A stretch of DNA of 42,144 nucleotides, from NCBI GenBank assembly GCA_905234425.1, contig CAJOHR010000009.1, positions 1 through 42,144 of the forward strand. Direction: 5' to 3'. The notes below the pieces were generated by a model. The model was not told the DNA's origin and ran no database searches. It saw only the letters and a program-made list of their open reading frames with translations. Origin of the DNA: an uncultured Oscillospiraceae bacterium (GTDB lineage: Bacteria > Bacillota > Clostridia > Oscillospirales > Oscillospiraceae). Of the stretch, positions 15,015 through 24,100 are shown one piece after another. The translations under genes were made by a program, and so were the position numbers. Numbering within the stretch: position 1 is the first letter of the stretch; each line of letters opens with the position of its first letter.

Positions 15015-16340
15015 ATGGCCGCATGGGCAATCGGTCTTATCATATTCGCGCTGATGATGGTCATGGTGTTCGCCGGAATCCCCATCTTTATCTCCATGCT
15101 CTCCTGCTCCTTCATCGGCTTTGTGGCCCTCTACGGCGGCGATCTGAAGATGGCGCTGAACATCTTCACCACCTATCCCTTCGAGCTGGGCGCAAACTAC
15201 AATTACGCGGTGCTCCCCATGTTCATGCTGGTGGGCGCCCTGGCCGGTGAAACCGGCATCGCCGAGGGCGCGTTCAAATCCGTTCACGCCTTCCTGGGCC
15301 GCGTTAAAGGCGGCCAGCTCTTCACCGTAGTCGGCGCCAACGCCCTGTTCGGGGCCTGCTCCGGCTCCTCCGTGGCGGGCAACATCGTCTTCGGCCGTCT
15401 GGCCATGCCTGAGCTGGAGAAGTCCGGCTACGACCGCAAGTATTCCCTGGGCTGCGTGGCCGCCTCCGGCGCCCTGAGCACCCTGATTCCGCCCTCCATG
15501 GGCATCATCATGTTCTGCCTGGTGGCCCCCGTCACCATGAGCGTGGGCACCGCCCTCATGGGCGGCATCGTTCCCGGCATCGTCACCGCCATCGCCCTGT
15601 GCTTCACGGTCCGGCTGATCGGCGTGATCAAGCCCGGCACCATCCCCGCCGGCGGCGGCCCCAAGGTGCCCCTGTCCGAGAAGCTCAAGTCCCTCAGGTT
15701 CCTGATTCCCATTCTGCTGCTCTTCGGCCTGATCATCGGCGGCACCTTCGCCGGATGGTTCACCGCCACCGTGGGCGGCGCCGTGGGCGCTGTGGCCGTT
15801 CTGATCTACGCTTTTGTCAAGCGCCTTCCCCCCAAGCAGATCGGCGCCAGCCTGGTGGACGCCGCCGTCATGGAGGCGGGCATCTTCCCCATCATCGTGG
15901 CCGGTCAGATCTTCTCCAAGTTCATTGCCGACACCGGTCTGGCGGACTTCCTCTCCGCGGGCATTGCGGCCATCTCCGCCCCCCGGTTTGTGATCTTCCT
16001 GCTGGTCATCATCCTGTACGTGTTCTGCGGCTGCGTCATGGACATTATGTCCATCATCATCATCACGGTTCCCGTGGTGTTCCCCATTCTCACCGGCATG
16101 GGCTACAGCCCCTACGCGCTGGTCATCGCCCTCTGCTTCATCGCCGAGATCGCCGGTCTGACGCCGCCCATCGGCATGAACGTGTTCGCCACCGCCAACG
16201 CCCTGCGGATTAACCCATCGGACATTTTCAAGGGCGTTATACCATACTTTATCTGCGAGGTCCTGCTGGTGCTGCTCATCGGCCTGTTCCCCCAGATCGT
16301 CACCTTCCTGCCCACCCTCTTCGGGCACGCCGTCATGTGA
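15015..16340 (+). CDS. dctM: TRAP transporter large permease (DctM family)
   Basis: This 441-residue protein with about 11-12 transmembrane helices is the ion-coupled transport channel of the TRAP system. Family motifs include the N-terminal FAGIPIFISM, the VGANALFGACSGSSVA segment, SGALSTLIPPSMGIIMF, and near the end IAEIAGLTPPIGMNVF. It is one base downstream of dctQ and expected to pair with it in the membrane. Coupling is normally sodium-dependent in this family. The substrate is set by DctP and cannot be read from this protein. Confidence 0.95.
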   Translation: MAAWAIGLIIFALMMVMVFAGIPIFISMLSCSFIGFVALYGGDLKMALNIFTTYPFELGANYNYAVLPMFMLVGALAGETGIAEGAFKSVHAFLGRVKGGQLFTVVGANALFGACSGSSVAGNIVFGRLAMPELEKSGYDRKYSLGCVAASGALSTLIPPSMGIIMFCLVAPVTMSVGTALMGGIVPGIVTAIALCFTVRLIGVIKPGTIPAGGGPKVPLSEKLKSLRFLIPILLLFGLIIGGTFAGWFTATVGGAVGAVAVLIYAFVKRLPPKQIGASLVDAAVMEAGIFPIIVAGQIFSKFIADTGLADFLSAGIAAISAPRFVIFLLVIILYVFCGCVMDIMSIIIITVPVVFPILTGMGYSPYALVIALCFIAEIAGLTPPIGMNVFATANALRINPSDIFKGVIPYFICEVLLVLLIGLFPQIVTFLPTLFGHAVM

Positions 16341-16406
16341 CGGGCCATCCATCCATCGCTTACGCACATCGCGTTTGCAGAATACATTTTTAGGAGGAAC
16401 CAAGAA

Positions 16407-17549
16407 ATGAAGAAAATCCTTGCGCTTCTGCTGGCCGCGGCCATGGTGTTCGCTATGGCTGCCTGCGGCACATCCACCGCCGCCAGCGAACCGGCTCCCG
16501 CTGAGGAAGCCGCATCTTCCGCCGCCGCTCCCGCCGAGGAGGCCGCTCCCGCTGAGGAGGCCGCTCCCGCCGCTGCCGACGTGGATGCCCTGACCATCAA
16601 GTTCAACTCCACCTATCAGGAGACCGAGACCGGCGGTCAGCTACAGAAGTACTTCTTCGATCAGCTCGACCAGCTCTCCGGCGGCGCCATCACCGTAGAC
16701 GTGAGCTGGGGCGGTACCCTGTTCGACTCCATCGGCGAGATGGACGCTGTGCTCGACGGCGTGGTGGACATGATCAACCTGGGCCACATGCCCCATCTGG
16801 ACACCATCCCCTACATGAGCTTCCCCGGCTTCGCGCCCGGCGGCACCCAGGCGGCTCTGGACTATTTCAACACCCTGATGTTTGAGGATCCCGACACCTC
16901 CGCCCTGATCCAGGGTGAGGCCGAGGCCCTGGGCATCAAGTATCTGGGCAGCCTGGCCGGCGGCGCCAACGCCTTCTGCGCCAAGTATGAATTCACCGAT
17001 CTGGACAGCCTGGTCAAGGGCTCCGGCGCCTTCGGCAACTTCGACGCCGCCATCTTTGAGGCGCTGGGCTTCCAGGTCACCGCCGTCACGCCTCCCGAGT
17101 GCTACGAGGCGCTGGACCGCGGCATGATCGACGCCACGCAGATGGGCTTCGCTCCCATGGTCTCCATGGCCTGGTACGAGGTCGCCCCCTACTGGGCTCT
17201 GGACGGCACCTATACCGCCGGCAACTTCTTCACCGTGAACCTGGATTGGTGGAACGGCCTGACCGACGCCCAGCGGGACGTGATCCAGCAGGCTGTGGAC
17301 GCCACCGAGGCCTACTCCGCCACCATCTATGACGACGCCATCGCCGCCGACCAGGCTCTGGTCGAGGAGAAGACCGGCAACGCCTTCGTGGTGCTCAGCG
17401 ACGAGGACGTGGCCAGGATCTGGGAGGCCACCTTTGAGGCCAAGGCCGCCGACGCCATGAGCCGTGCCGAGAAGAACGGCAAGTCCGACGGCATGCACAC
17501 CATTCTGGCCAAGGCCGCTGAGATCACCGGCTACGACTGGAAGGGCTGA
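16407..17549 (+). CDS. dctP: TRAP transporter substrate-binding lipoprotein (DctP family)
   Basis: This 380-residue binding protein captures the substrate outside the membrane and delivers it to DctQM. A lipoprotein signal runs from residue 1 to the lipobox AMAAC with Cys20. An Ala/Glu/Pro-rich linker with AAPAEEAAP repeats (about 24-57) tethers the domain. The binding domain includes TLFDSIGEMDAVLDGVVDM and the helix FDAAIFEALGFQV, followed by CYEALDRGMIDATQMG. At the position where most DctP proteins have the substrate-clamping Arg (KVRGSGG type), this one reads LVKGSGAF with Lys204, so the ligand may be unusual. The SD is AGGAGG. Confidence 0.93.
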   Translation: MKKILALLLAAAMVFAMAACGTSTAASEPAPAEEAASSAAAPAEEAAPAEEAAPAAADVDALTIKFNSTYQETETGGQLQKYFFDQLDQLSGGAITVDVSWGGTLFDSIGEMDAVLDGVVDMINLGHMPHLDTIPYMSFPGFAPGGTQAALDYFNTLMFEDPDTSALIQGEAEALGIKYLGSLAGGANAFCAKYEFTDLDSLVKGSGAFGNFDAAIFEALGFQVTAVTPPECYEALDRGMIDATQMGFAPMVSMAWYEVAPYWALDGTYTAGNFFTVNLDWWNGLTDAQRDVIQQAVDATEAYSATIYDDAIAADQALVEEKTGNAFVVLSDEDVARIWEATFEAKAADAMSRAEKNGKSDGMHTILAKAAEITGYDWKG

Positions 17550-17566
17550 TTGCTCCTGCTGACTTC

Positions 17567-17601
17567 AGCGCGGGTCCCGGAAACGGGGCCCGCGCTTTTT
17601 T
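17567..17601 (+). terminator. Terminator of the TRAP operon
   Basis: Stem AGCGCGGGTCCC/GGGGCCCGCGCT with loop GGAAAC (one wobble) followed by T6. Confidence 0.9.
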
Positions 17602-17660
17602 GCGCGGTGGTTTGAAAAATGGATTTGTGGCGCTGTTCGTCAACGTCCCTCTACCACCCC

Positions 17661-17791
17661 TGTCATTGCGAACCAGTCCGCCCCACTGGTGTGGCCCCTA
17701 AAGGGATTCCCTTCGGTCACAATCTCTGGCATGGCACGTGGTGCGTCAATGAGATTCCCACGCCAGTGTGAGCTACTACGTCGGAATGACA
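17661..17791. repeat. Intergenic repeat family B, full copy
   Basis: A 131-bp unit bounded by TGTCATTGCGAACCAGT on the left and, on the complement, TGTCATTCCGACG on the right. Internal sub-arms are present (CACTGGTGTGGC, CACGCCAGTGTG). A shortened relative lies inside the ATPase operon at 37103. No ORF is present. The gene-free stretch 17602-17894 holds this repeat and the next promoter. Confidence 0.75.
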
Positions 17792-17835
17792 ACGGTGGTC
17801 AATGATCTGACAAATCCAAATTTACACTTTGTTTA

Positions 17836-17864
17836 TGGACTTTTTCGCTCAAATGGAATACAAT
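17836..17864 (+). promoter_or_regulatory. Promoter of the rhomboid-like gene
   Basis: TGGACT (17836-17841), a 17-base spacer and TACAAT (17859-17864), 30 bases before the GTG start. Confidence 0.6.
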
Positions 17865-17894
17865 AGCCCTACCATTTCCTAAGGAGGCGGCAAC

Positions 17895-18773
17895 GTGAAG
17901 GAGCTTCGCCGGAAATTTGACCGGTTTATGATCAACAACAGCAGCAAGGGGATCCCCAATCTCATGCTGCTGATCAGCATCGGCATGCTGATCTCCTATA
18001 TTGTGATGCTGGCCGACCAGAGCGGCCTGTACTACAGCTTTATGTGCTTTGACCGGACCCGGATCCTCCATGGGCAGGTCTGGCGGCTGATCACCTATGT
18101 CTTTCTCCCTTCGTCCAGCGGCATCTGGGTCTTCCTGCTGCTCTTTGCCTATTACAGCATCGGCCGCATGGTGGAGCAGGTCTGGGGCACCTTGAAATTC
18201 AATCTGTTCTATCTCACCGGCGTGGTGATCATGGACGTGGCCGGGCTGATCCTGGGGGGCATGCCCAGCTCCTCCTATCTCCATCTGAGCCTGTTCCTGG
18301 CGCTCGCCACCCTCTATCCCGAGAATAAGGTCCTGCTCATGTTCATCATCCCGCTGAAGATGAAATATCTGGCCTGGGCCTATCTCCTGCTCATGGTGGT
18401 GGACGCCGTCCGGCTGGACTTCTTCCCCGTTCTGGCCCTGCTCAACTACTTCATTTTCTTCGGCTGGGAGTGGATCAACGTGCTGCCCGAGAGCTGGCAG
18501 CGGAAGCTCCGCTCCAGAGGCGCCCATTCCTCCGCCGCCCGGAGCCGGCCCAATCTCAACTGGGCCAGCGCCTACAAGCGGCCCGGCGCCGCATCCAGGA
18601 CAGAGAAGCGGCAGACGGTGGTGGACGCCCCGGCCTATCGCCACAAGTGCGCCGTCTGCGGACGGACCGACGTTACCAATCCGGAGCTGGAATTCCGGTA
18701 CTGCTCCAAGTGCAGCGGCTACTGGTGCTACTGCCAGGACCACATCAACAACCACGCCCATATCCAATCGTGA
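17895..18773 (+). CDS. Rhomboid-like membrane protein with C-terminal zinc ribbon
   Basis: This 292-residue protein has about six hydrophobic segments between residues 20 and 200. The segment HGQVWRLITYVFLPS resembles the first conserved part of the rhomboid/Derlin fold. The rhomboid catalytic GxSG is absent; the matching region reads GGMPSSSYLHLS, so protease activity is doubtful. After a basic linker (about 200-245), the tail has Cys252 and Cys255 (CAVC), Cys270 and Cys273 (CSKC), then WCYCQDH, a probable zinc ribbon. The start is a GTG at 17895 behind AAGGAGG. It has its own promoter and terminator and stands just before spoVAD. The function is unknown. Confidence 0.75.
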   Translation: MKELRRKFDRFMINNSSKGIPNLMLLISIGMLISYIVMLADQSGLYYSFMCFDRTRILHGQVWRLITYVFLPSSSGIWVFLLLFAYYSIGRMVEQVWGTLKFNLFYLTGVVIMDVAGLILGGMPSSSYLHLSLFLALATLYPENKVLLMFIIPLKMKYLAWAYLLLMVVDAVRLDFFPVLALLNYFIFFGWEWINVLPESWQRKLRSRGAHSSAARSRPNLNWASAYKRPGAASRTEKRQTVVDAPAYRHKCAVCGRTDVTNPELEFRYCSKCSGYWCYCQDHINNHAHIQS

Positions 18774-18784
18774 TTTTTTCCATT

Positions 18785-18812
18785 GGAGACCGCGTCTGCG
18801 GTCTCCTTTTTT
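18785..18812 (+). terminator. Terminator of the rhomboid-like gene
   Basis: Perfect 9-bp stem GGAGACCGC/GCGGTCTCC, loop GTCT, T6. It separates this gene from the spoVA transcript. Confidence 0.92.
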
Positions 18813-18841
18813 GTATGTTTCCGGAAAAAACGCGGATACTA
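18813..18841 (+). promoter_or_regulatory. Sigma-G-type promoter of spoVAD-spoVAE
   Basis: GTATG (18813-18817) fits the -35 GHATR. After exactly 17 bases, GATACTA (18835-18841) matches six of seven positions of the -10 CATNNTA. It begins one base after the preceding terminator and 30 bases before the spoVAD start. spoVA genes are known sigma-G targets. Confidence 0.65.
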
Positions 18842-18870
18842 TCTCCGTACAGAAAAAAGGAGGACGCGCT

Positions 18871-19899
18871 ATGACCGGGACAAAGCATCTGGGGCGGCAG
18901 ACGGTTCGATTCGAGTCGCCGCCGTCCATTCTGTCCGCCGCCTCGGTGGTGGGGAAAAAGGAGGGAGAAGGGCCGCTGAAGGATCGGTTCGATATTTTGG
19001 CTTCCGACACAAAATTCGGCCAGGACACCTGGGAGAAGGCCGAGAGCCAGATGCAGACGCTGGCCCTCCAGGAGGCGCTGAAAAAGGCGGATCTGTCCTA
19101 TGCCTCCGTCGATATGCTCTTCGGAGGCGACCTGCTGAACCAGTGCATCGGCACCAGCTTCGCCGCCCGGGGCACGGACATTCCCTTCCTGGGGCTCTAC
19201 GGGGCCTGCTCCACCATGGGGGAGTCCCTGTCTCTGGCGGCCATGGCCGTGGAGGGAGGCTACGCGGAATACGCCGCGGCCATGACCTCCTCCCACTTCG
19301 CCTCGGCGGAGCGGCAGTACCGGACGCCGCTGGAATACGGCGGCCAGCGGACCCCCACGGCCCAGTGGACCGTCACGGGCGCCGGAGCGGTGATCCTGGG
19401 GCAGGCCGGAACGCCGCCCTTTGTCCGGGGGTTCACCTCGGGAAAGGTTGTGGATCTGGATGTGGCCGACGCCAACAACATGGGCGCGGCCATGGCTCCG
19501 GCCTTTGTGGACACGGTTCTGGCCCATTTCCGGGACACGGGCAAACGCCCCTCGGACTATGATCTCATCGTCTCCGGAGACCTGGGACAGGTGGGGCTGG
19601 ATCTGGCCCGGGATCTGCTTTCCCGGGAGGGTCTGGATCTGGGGAACCGGCTGGGGGACTGCGGCACCATGATCTACGACCGGGAGGCCCAGGACGTTCA
19701 CGCCGGAGGCTCAGGCTGCGGATGCAGCGCGGTGGTGTTTGCGGGGCATCTCCTGAAGCTGCTGGAGACGGGGAAGCTGAAACATCTCCTGTTCTGTCCC
19801 ACAGGCGCCCTGCTCTCCCCGGTCTCCACCCAGCAGGGCCAGTCCATTCCGGCCATCTGCCACGCGGTGGCCGTGTCCTCGGAAGGCGGGTGCTTATAG
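18871..19899 (+). CDS. spoVAD: Stage V sporulation protein AD
   Basis: SpoVAD is a thiolase-fold protein of the spore inner membrane that binds dipicolinic acid for uptake into the forespore and release at germination. The 342-residue protein matches along its full length: LGRQTVRFESPPSILSAASVVG at the start, KFGQDTWEKAES, GLYGACSTMGESL (Cys113 in the thiolase-like site), TSSHFASAERQYR and HAGGSGCGCSAVVF. The ATG at 18871 follows AGGAGG by seven bases. spoVAE follows after one base. The usual upstream partner spoVAC is not here; the preceding gene is the rhomboid-like one. Confidence 0.97.
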   Translation: MTGTKHLGRQTVRFESPPSILSAASVVGKKEGEGPLKDRFDILASDTKFGQDTWEKAESQMQTLALQEALKKADLSYASVDMLFGGDLLNQCIGTSFAARGTDIPFLGLYGACSTMGESLSLAAMAVEGGYAEYAAAMTSSHFASAERQYRTPLEYGGQRTPTAQWTVTGAGAVILGQAGTPPFVRGFTSGKVVDLDVADANNMGAAMAPAFVDTVLAHFRDTGKRPSDYDLIVSGDLGQVGLDLARDLLSREGLDLGNRLGDCGTMIYDREAQDVHAGGSGCGCSAVVFAGHLLKLLETGKLKHLLFCPTGALLSPVSTQQGQSIPAICHAVAVSSEGGCL

Positions 19900-19900
19900 C

Positions 19901-20257
19901 ATGATTTTCTTAAAAGCCTTTGTGTGCGGCGGCGTGCTGTGCGCCATCGGACAGCTCTTGATCGACAAAACGAAACTGACCCCGGCCAGGATTTTGGTTG
20001 CCTACGTGGTGGCCGGGGTGATTCTGGGCGGCCTGGGCCTCTACGAGCCCCTTGCCAAGTGGGCAGGCGCCGGGGCCACCATCCCCCTGACGGGCTTCGG
20101 CAACACCATCGCCAGGGGCGTCCGGGAGGCTGTGGCGGAAAAGGGCTGGCTGGGAATATTTACCGGCGGCCTCACCGCCGCGGCGGGCGGCGTCACGGCG
20201 GCGGTGGTCTTCGGCTTTCTGGCCGCCCTTCTCTTCCGGCCCGGGGATAAGAGCTGA
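19901..20257 (+). CDS. spoVAE: Stage V sporulation protein AE
   Basis: This small 118-residue membrane protein belongs to the SpoVA dipicolinate channel complex. Hydrophobic helices run near residues 2-18, 29-48, 60-75 and 90-112. FVCGGVLCAIGQLLIDKTKLTPARILV is the family N-terminus (given as a region, residues 7-33), and TGFGNTIARGVREA is typical of SpoVAEb. It lies one base after spoVAD and has a weak SD, so coupled translation is likely. The length is normal. Confidence 0.95.
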   Translation: MIFLKAFVCGGVLCAIGQLLIDKTKLTPARILVAYVVAGVILGGLGLYEPLAKWAGAGATIPLTGFGNTIARGVREAVAEKGWLGIFTGGLTAAAGGVTAAVVFGFLAALLFRPGDKS

Positions 20258-20273
20258 CATTTTGGGCATACTA
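20245..20273 (+). promoter_or_regulatory. Sigma-G-type promoter of the 33-codon gene
   Basis: GGATA (20245-20249; GHATR apart from its second base), exactly 17 bases, then CATACTA (20267-20273), a full match to the -10 CATNNTA. It overlaps the end of spoVAE and lies 46 bases before the small ORF. Confidence 0.6.
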
Positions 20274-20319
20274 GGTCCGCGGATGGAATCCGACACTTGA
20301 GACAAGGAGGATATCGGTC

Positions 20320-20421
20320 ATGAGCAAGAAGGAACAGAAGCAGAACAACCAGCAGAACCGGAATCAGAGCGAGCAGAAGCAGAACTCTCAGCAGAGCTGC
20401 CCCACTGACAACAAGGAATAA
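20320..20421 (+). CDS. 33-residue Gln/Asn/Lys-rich small protein, putative forespore product
   Basis: This tiny gene runs from ATG at 20320 to TAA at 20421 behind a strong AAGGAGG site nine bases upstream. The peptide is almost all polar: it begins MSKKEQKQNNQQNRNQ, continues with QKQN and QQS segments, and ends SCPTDNKE with a single Cys. There is no hydrophobic stretch. The composition is like gamma-type small acid-soluble spore proteins, but I see no true family motif. A sigma-G-type promoter, the spoVAE neighbour and a terminator at 20434 point to expression in the forespore. It could be a spore-core protein. The function is inferred from context only. Confidence 0.65.
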   Translation: MSKKEQKQNNQQNRNQSEQKQNSQQSCPTDNKE

Positions 20422-20433
20422 GCATAAGAAACA

Positions 20434-20469
20434 GGACCCGGACGCCCTTTTTTCTCGGCGTCCGGGTCC
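20434..20469. terminator. Bidirectional hairpin between the small spore-type gene and the HAD gene
   Basis: A 13-bp perfect stem GGACCCGGACGCC/GGCGTCCGGGTCC closes a T-rich 10-base loop. Tails are modest: GGTTTATG on plus, TGTTTCTTATG on minus. It ends convergent transcripts. Confidence 0.7.
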
Positions 20470-20473
20470 AGGT

Positions 20474-21136
20474 TTATGTTGCCCCATTCAGCTTCCGGAT
20501 GATCTCCATGACGCCGTCCAGGGTGTCCACGCAGGCATAATACTGCTTTTTCGTCTCCGGGCCAGGGGCCTGGAGGTCCGGGATCATGATGGGGACGCAG
20601 CCCGCTAAGTACGCGGCCCGGATCCCGTGGAGGGAATCCTCCAGCACCACGCATTCCTCCGGGGGCAGGGACAGCTTTTCCGCCGCCAGGAGGAAGATGT
20701 CCGGGTCCGGCTTTCCCTTCTTGACCATGTCCCCGGTGACGATGTCCTGAAACCGGTCCAGGACGCCGATGCTTTGGAGCTGGGACAGGGTGGATTCCCG
20801 GCGGCTGGAGGTGGCCAGGACGTAGGGAAGTCCGGCTTCGTCCAGGTCGTCCAGGAGCCTGTAGAGGCCCGGCTTCACGGGAACGCCCTGTTCGTCGAAG
20901 GTGGCCTTTGTCCGCCGGTCCACCTCCCGGAGAACGCTCCAGTAGTCGAAGCCGTCCCCGAATTCCTCGTCCAGTCTGGCCTGGGTGGCCGGCCCGTTCA
21001 GGCCGATGCAATAGGTCACCGCCTCCCGGTGCTCCTCCTGTCCTTTTTCCCCCATGATCTGACACCACAGCTCCTGAAAAAGCCGCTCCGTGTCCACCAT
21101 GACGCCGTCCTTGTCAAAAATCACGCCGCGGATCAC
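20474..21136 (-). CDS. HAD-superfamily phosphatase (beta-phosphoglucomutase-like)
   Basis: This 220-residue cytoplasmic hydrolase has a helical cap. Motif I is IFDKDGVMVDTE with nucleophile Asp8 and Asp10. The Thr/Ser motif is ATSSRRES, the Lys motif is KKGKPDPDIF, and the acidic motif is VVLEDSLHG. Such proteins remove phosphate from sugar phosphates or move it, but the substrate is unknown. The start is a GTG at 21136 that overlaps the addA stop as GTGA, with GGAAAGGAAGTGA as a ribosome site inside addA. It is the last gene of addB-addA-HAD. Confidence 0.92.
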   Translation of the reverse strand: MIRGVIFDKDGVMVDTERLFQELWCQIMGEKGQEEHREAVTYCIGLNGPATQARLDEEFGDGFDYWSVLREVDRRTKATFDEQGVPVKPGLYRLLDDLDEAGLPYVLATSSRRESTLSQLQSIGVLDRFQDIVTGDMVKKGKPDPDIFLLAAEKLSLPPEECVVLEDSLHGIRAAYLAGCVPIMIPDLQAPGPETKKQYYACVDTLDGVMEIIRKLNGAT

Positions 21137-24100
21137 AGCTTCACTTCCTTTCCAATGGCCAAAAAGTAGAGATACATTTCCTGCACCGGCACCCCGAAGA
21201 TCCGCTCCAGGGCGTCCCGGTAGGCTGTGAGCTGACCCCGATAGGTCTCGGCCCGCTCCATGACCGTGGCCTCGGTCACCCGGTCGGACTTGAAGTCCAC
21301 CACCCTCAGGCCGTCTGGCTCCCGCCAGGCCGCGTCCACCACGCCCTGAAGCAGCAGGCTTTCGCCTTCCACGCCGTCATAGTATTTTCCCGCGTCCTCC
21401 CGGAGGGAGAATTTATACTCCCGGATCAATTCCTCCGCAGAGAGCATCCGCTGTCCCAGCTCCGACCGGAACAGCCGGACGATGGTCTCCGGCTTCACGG
21501 CCTCAAGCTGGGTTTCGGTCATGAAGGCCCCGTCCAGCAGCCGCAGCTTTTCCTTTTCCACGCCGTCCTCGCTCCGGCATTCGGAGAAGCTGGCGTACTG
21601 GAGGAACAGGTGGACCGCCGTGCCCCGTTCCGTGGGGGTCAGGCCCTTTGCCTCCCGGAGGAAGCCGGGCCGCCGGAGCTGGGGCAGTCTGGCCGAGACG
21701 CCCGCGCCCTCCGCCGCCTCCGTGTCCTTCTCCCGGCCCTTGAGCTGGGTGGCGGTGACCTTGGAGGGAACCAGGGTCGCCGCCTTGTGGGGGTCCTCCC
21801 AGGTCAGGGTTTTCAGGAACGCCGACGGGTCCGGGGGCGCCGGAGCCGTCTGGGCTTCCGGGGCGGCGCTGATTCCGGATGCAATCGTCTGATTCTCCAC
21901 CTTTTCATAGGTGATCTCCCAGGGATATTGGGAGATATGGAGCTCGCATTCCGGCCTGCCGCAGACCCGGAAAAGCGCTCCGGCCTCCATCCGGTTCAGG
22001 GCAGACAGCAGCACCCAGTCCCCCAGGCAGTTGGCCGACGCCGCCGCCCAGGCCATGGCCGGGAGCCCGGCCCCGGTCCGGAGCCGGGTCAGAGCGCTGT
22101 CCGTGCGGTCCCCGGCGTAGGTCATAATGAGGTAGTCTTTGGGCCGGGTCATGGCCACGTAGAGGATCCGAAGCTCCTCGGAACGCAGCTCCTCCCGTTT
22201 TTTCCGCCTTAAGGCCTCATAGCAGAGACCGGGATACCGGACCCGGAGCGCGGGATCGGTGATTTTGGCGGCAAGGCCCAGCTCCCGGTCAAAGAGCACG
22301 CTGCCGGTAAGGTCCCGGTGATTGAACCGCCGGGACAGATCCGCCAGGAACACCACGGGATACTCCAGGCCCTTGGACCGGTGCATAGTGGTCAGGACCA
22401 CGCCCCTGCCAGAGCCTGCGGAGACCATGGTCCCGGATTTGGCCGCCCGATCCAGGATCCGCAAAAGCTGATAGACATAGAGGAAGCCGCCGGAGGCTCC
22501 GCTTAGGGCAAGCTGATAGACGGCCAGCAGGTTTTCCCGTCTGGCCTGGCCGCCCTCCATGGCGCTGTAGGCCGACAGAAGGCTCGTCTCGTGGAGCAGG
22601 GCCCACACCAGACGGTCGGCGGATTCCGTTCCCGCCCGGTTCCGCAGGGATTCCAGATATCGGACCGTGGCCTGGCACCAGTCCTCCCGGCAGTCCCTCA
22701 TGGCGTCGTAGAACCGCTTTTTGTCGCTGCCCGCCCGGATGGCCGCCAGCCTTGTGTTGGAGAACCGGAACAGGGGACTGCACAGCACCGCCAGGAGGGG
22801 CACGTCCTGATGGGGATTGCTGATGACCCGGAGCAGATTCACAAGCACCGTGACCTCCGGCGTCTCAAACAGGTCCTCTCCCCCCTCGGAGGCCACGGGG
22901 ATCCCCGCCGCCTTGAACGCCTTGGCGTAGACGGAGATGGGGTCTCTCGTCCGGAGCAGGACCGCCATGTCCTCGGGCCGGACGGGCCGCAGGTCGTTTC
23001 CGTCCCGGATCAGGGTCTTTGCCTGGAGCATGGCAAGGATCCGGCCCGCCACCCACTTGGCTTCCCGCTGGTATTTCGTCTCCTCCTGCTCCTGGGGCAG
23101 ATCCTGGAGCTCCAGCACATGGAGCTCCACGTGGGGACCCGGGGCCTCCGGATACGCGGGAAGTCCCGGAACAAGCCGTTCCTCCGGGCCGTATTCCATG
23201 CCGCCCACGGCCCCGGACATGACGGTCCCAAAGGTGTGGTTCACCGCCTCCAGGATCTCGGGCCGGGACCGGAAGTTGCTGGACAGGAACAGCCGCCGGG
23301 GCTCCGGATCCCTTGCTTCATTTGCGGGCCGGTAAGTACGGTGTTTTTCCAAAAACATCTCCGGCTCCGCCTGCCGGAAGCCGTAGATGGACTGCTTCAC
23401 GTCCCCCACCAGGAACCGGTTGGAATCTCCCGCCGCGGAGATGGCGGTGAAGATGGCCTCCTGGACCCGGTTGGAGTCCTGGTACTCGTCCACCATGATC
23501 TCCACGAACTGCGCCGACACCTGCCGGGCCACCTCGGTAGGCGTTCCGTCCTCCTTCAAAAGGAGCCGGATGGCCAGGTGCTCCTGGTCGGAGAAGTCCA
23601 TCCGGTTTTTCCGCCGCTTTTCCGCGGAGAACCGCCGGTCCAGCCGTTCCGCCAGGGTGAGCAGGGCCTTCAGCGCAGAAGCCAGGGCGTTCTGCTCCTC
23701 CCGCAGGGTCTCCTCGGGTCGGGAGAACAGAGCCCGGATGGCCTCCAGCTGCTTTTTCCCCTCTTTTTTCACCGCCTGGATGGCCTCCAAACGCGGCTTG
23801 TCCTCGTAGCCCCGGACTGCCACCCGCCTTTCCTCCAGGGTCAGGGCGCCGGCGATGGCATCCCAGGGGCCGTCCAGAACGGGCAGCATGGCCCGGAGCT
23901 GAGACAGATGGGTGCGGTACAGGGGCAGATACTGCTTTTCCAGCAATTCATCCCCCTCCATGGTCTCCACCGCCCAGGCATACCGCTGAATGAGCCACTG
24001 GAGCTGCTGCCGGGCGGAGGCCAGGAGGAGCTTTCCCCAGGGGGAGGCCCCAACGTCCCCATCCAGGCGGTAGTCCTGGCTGTGGATCCACCGCTTGGGA

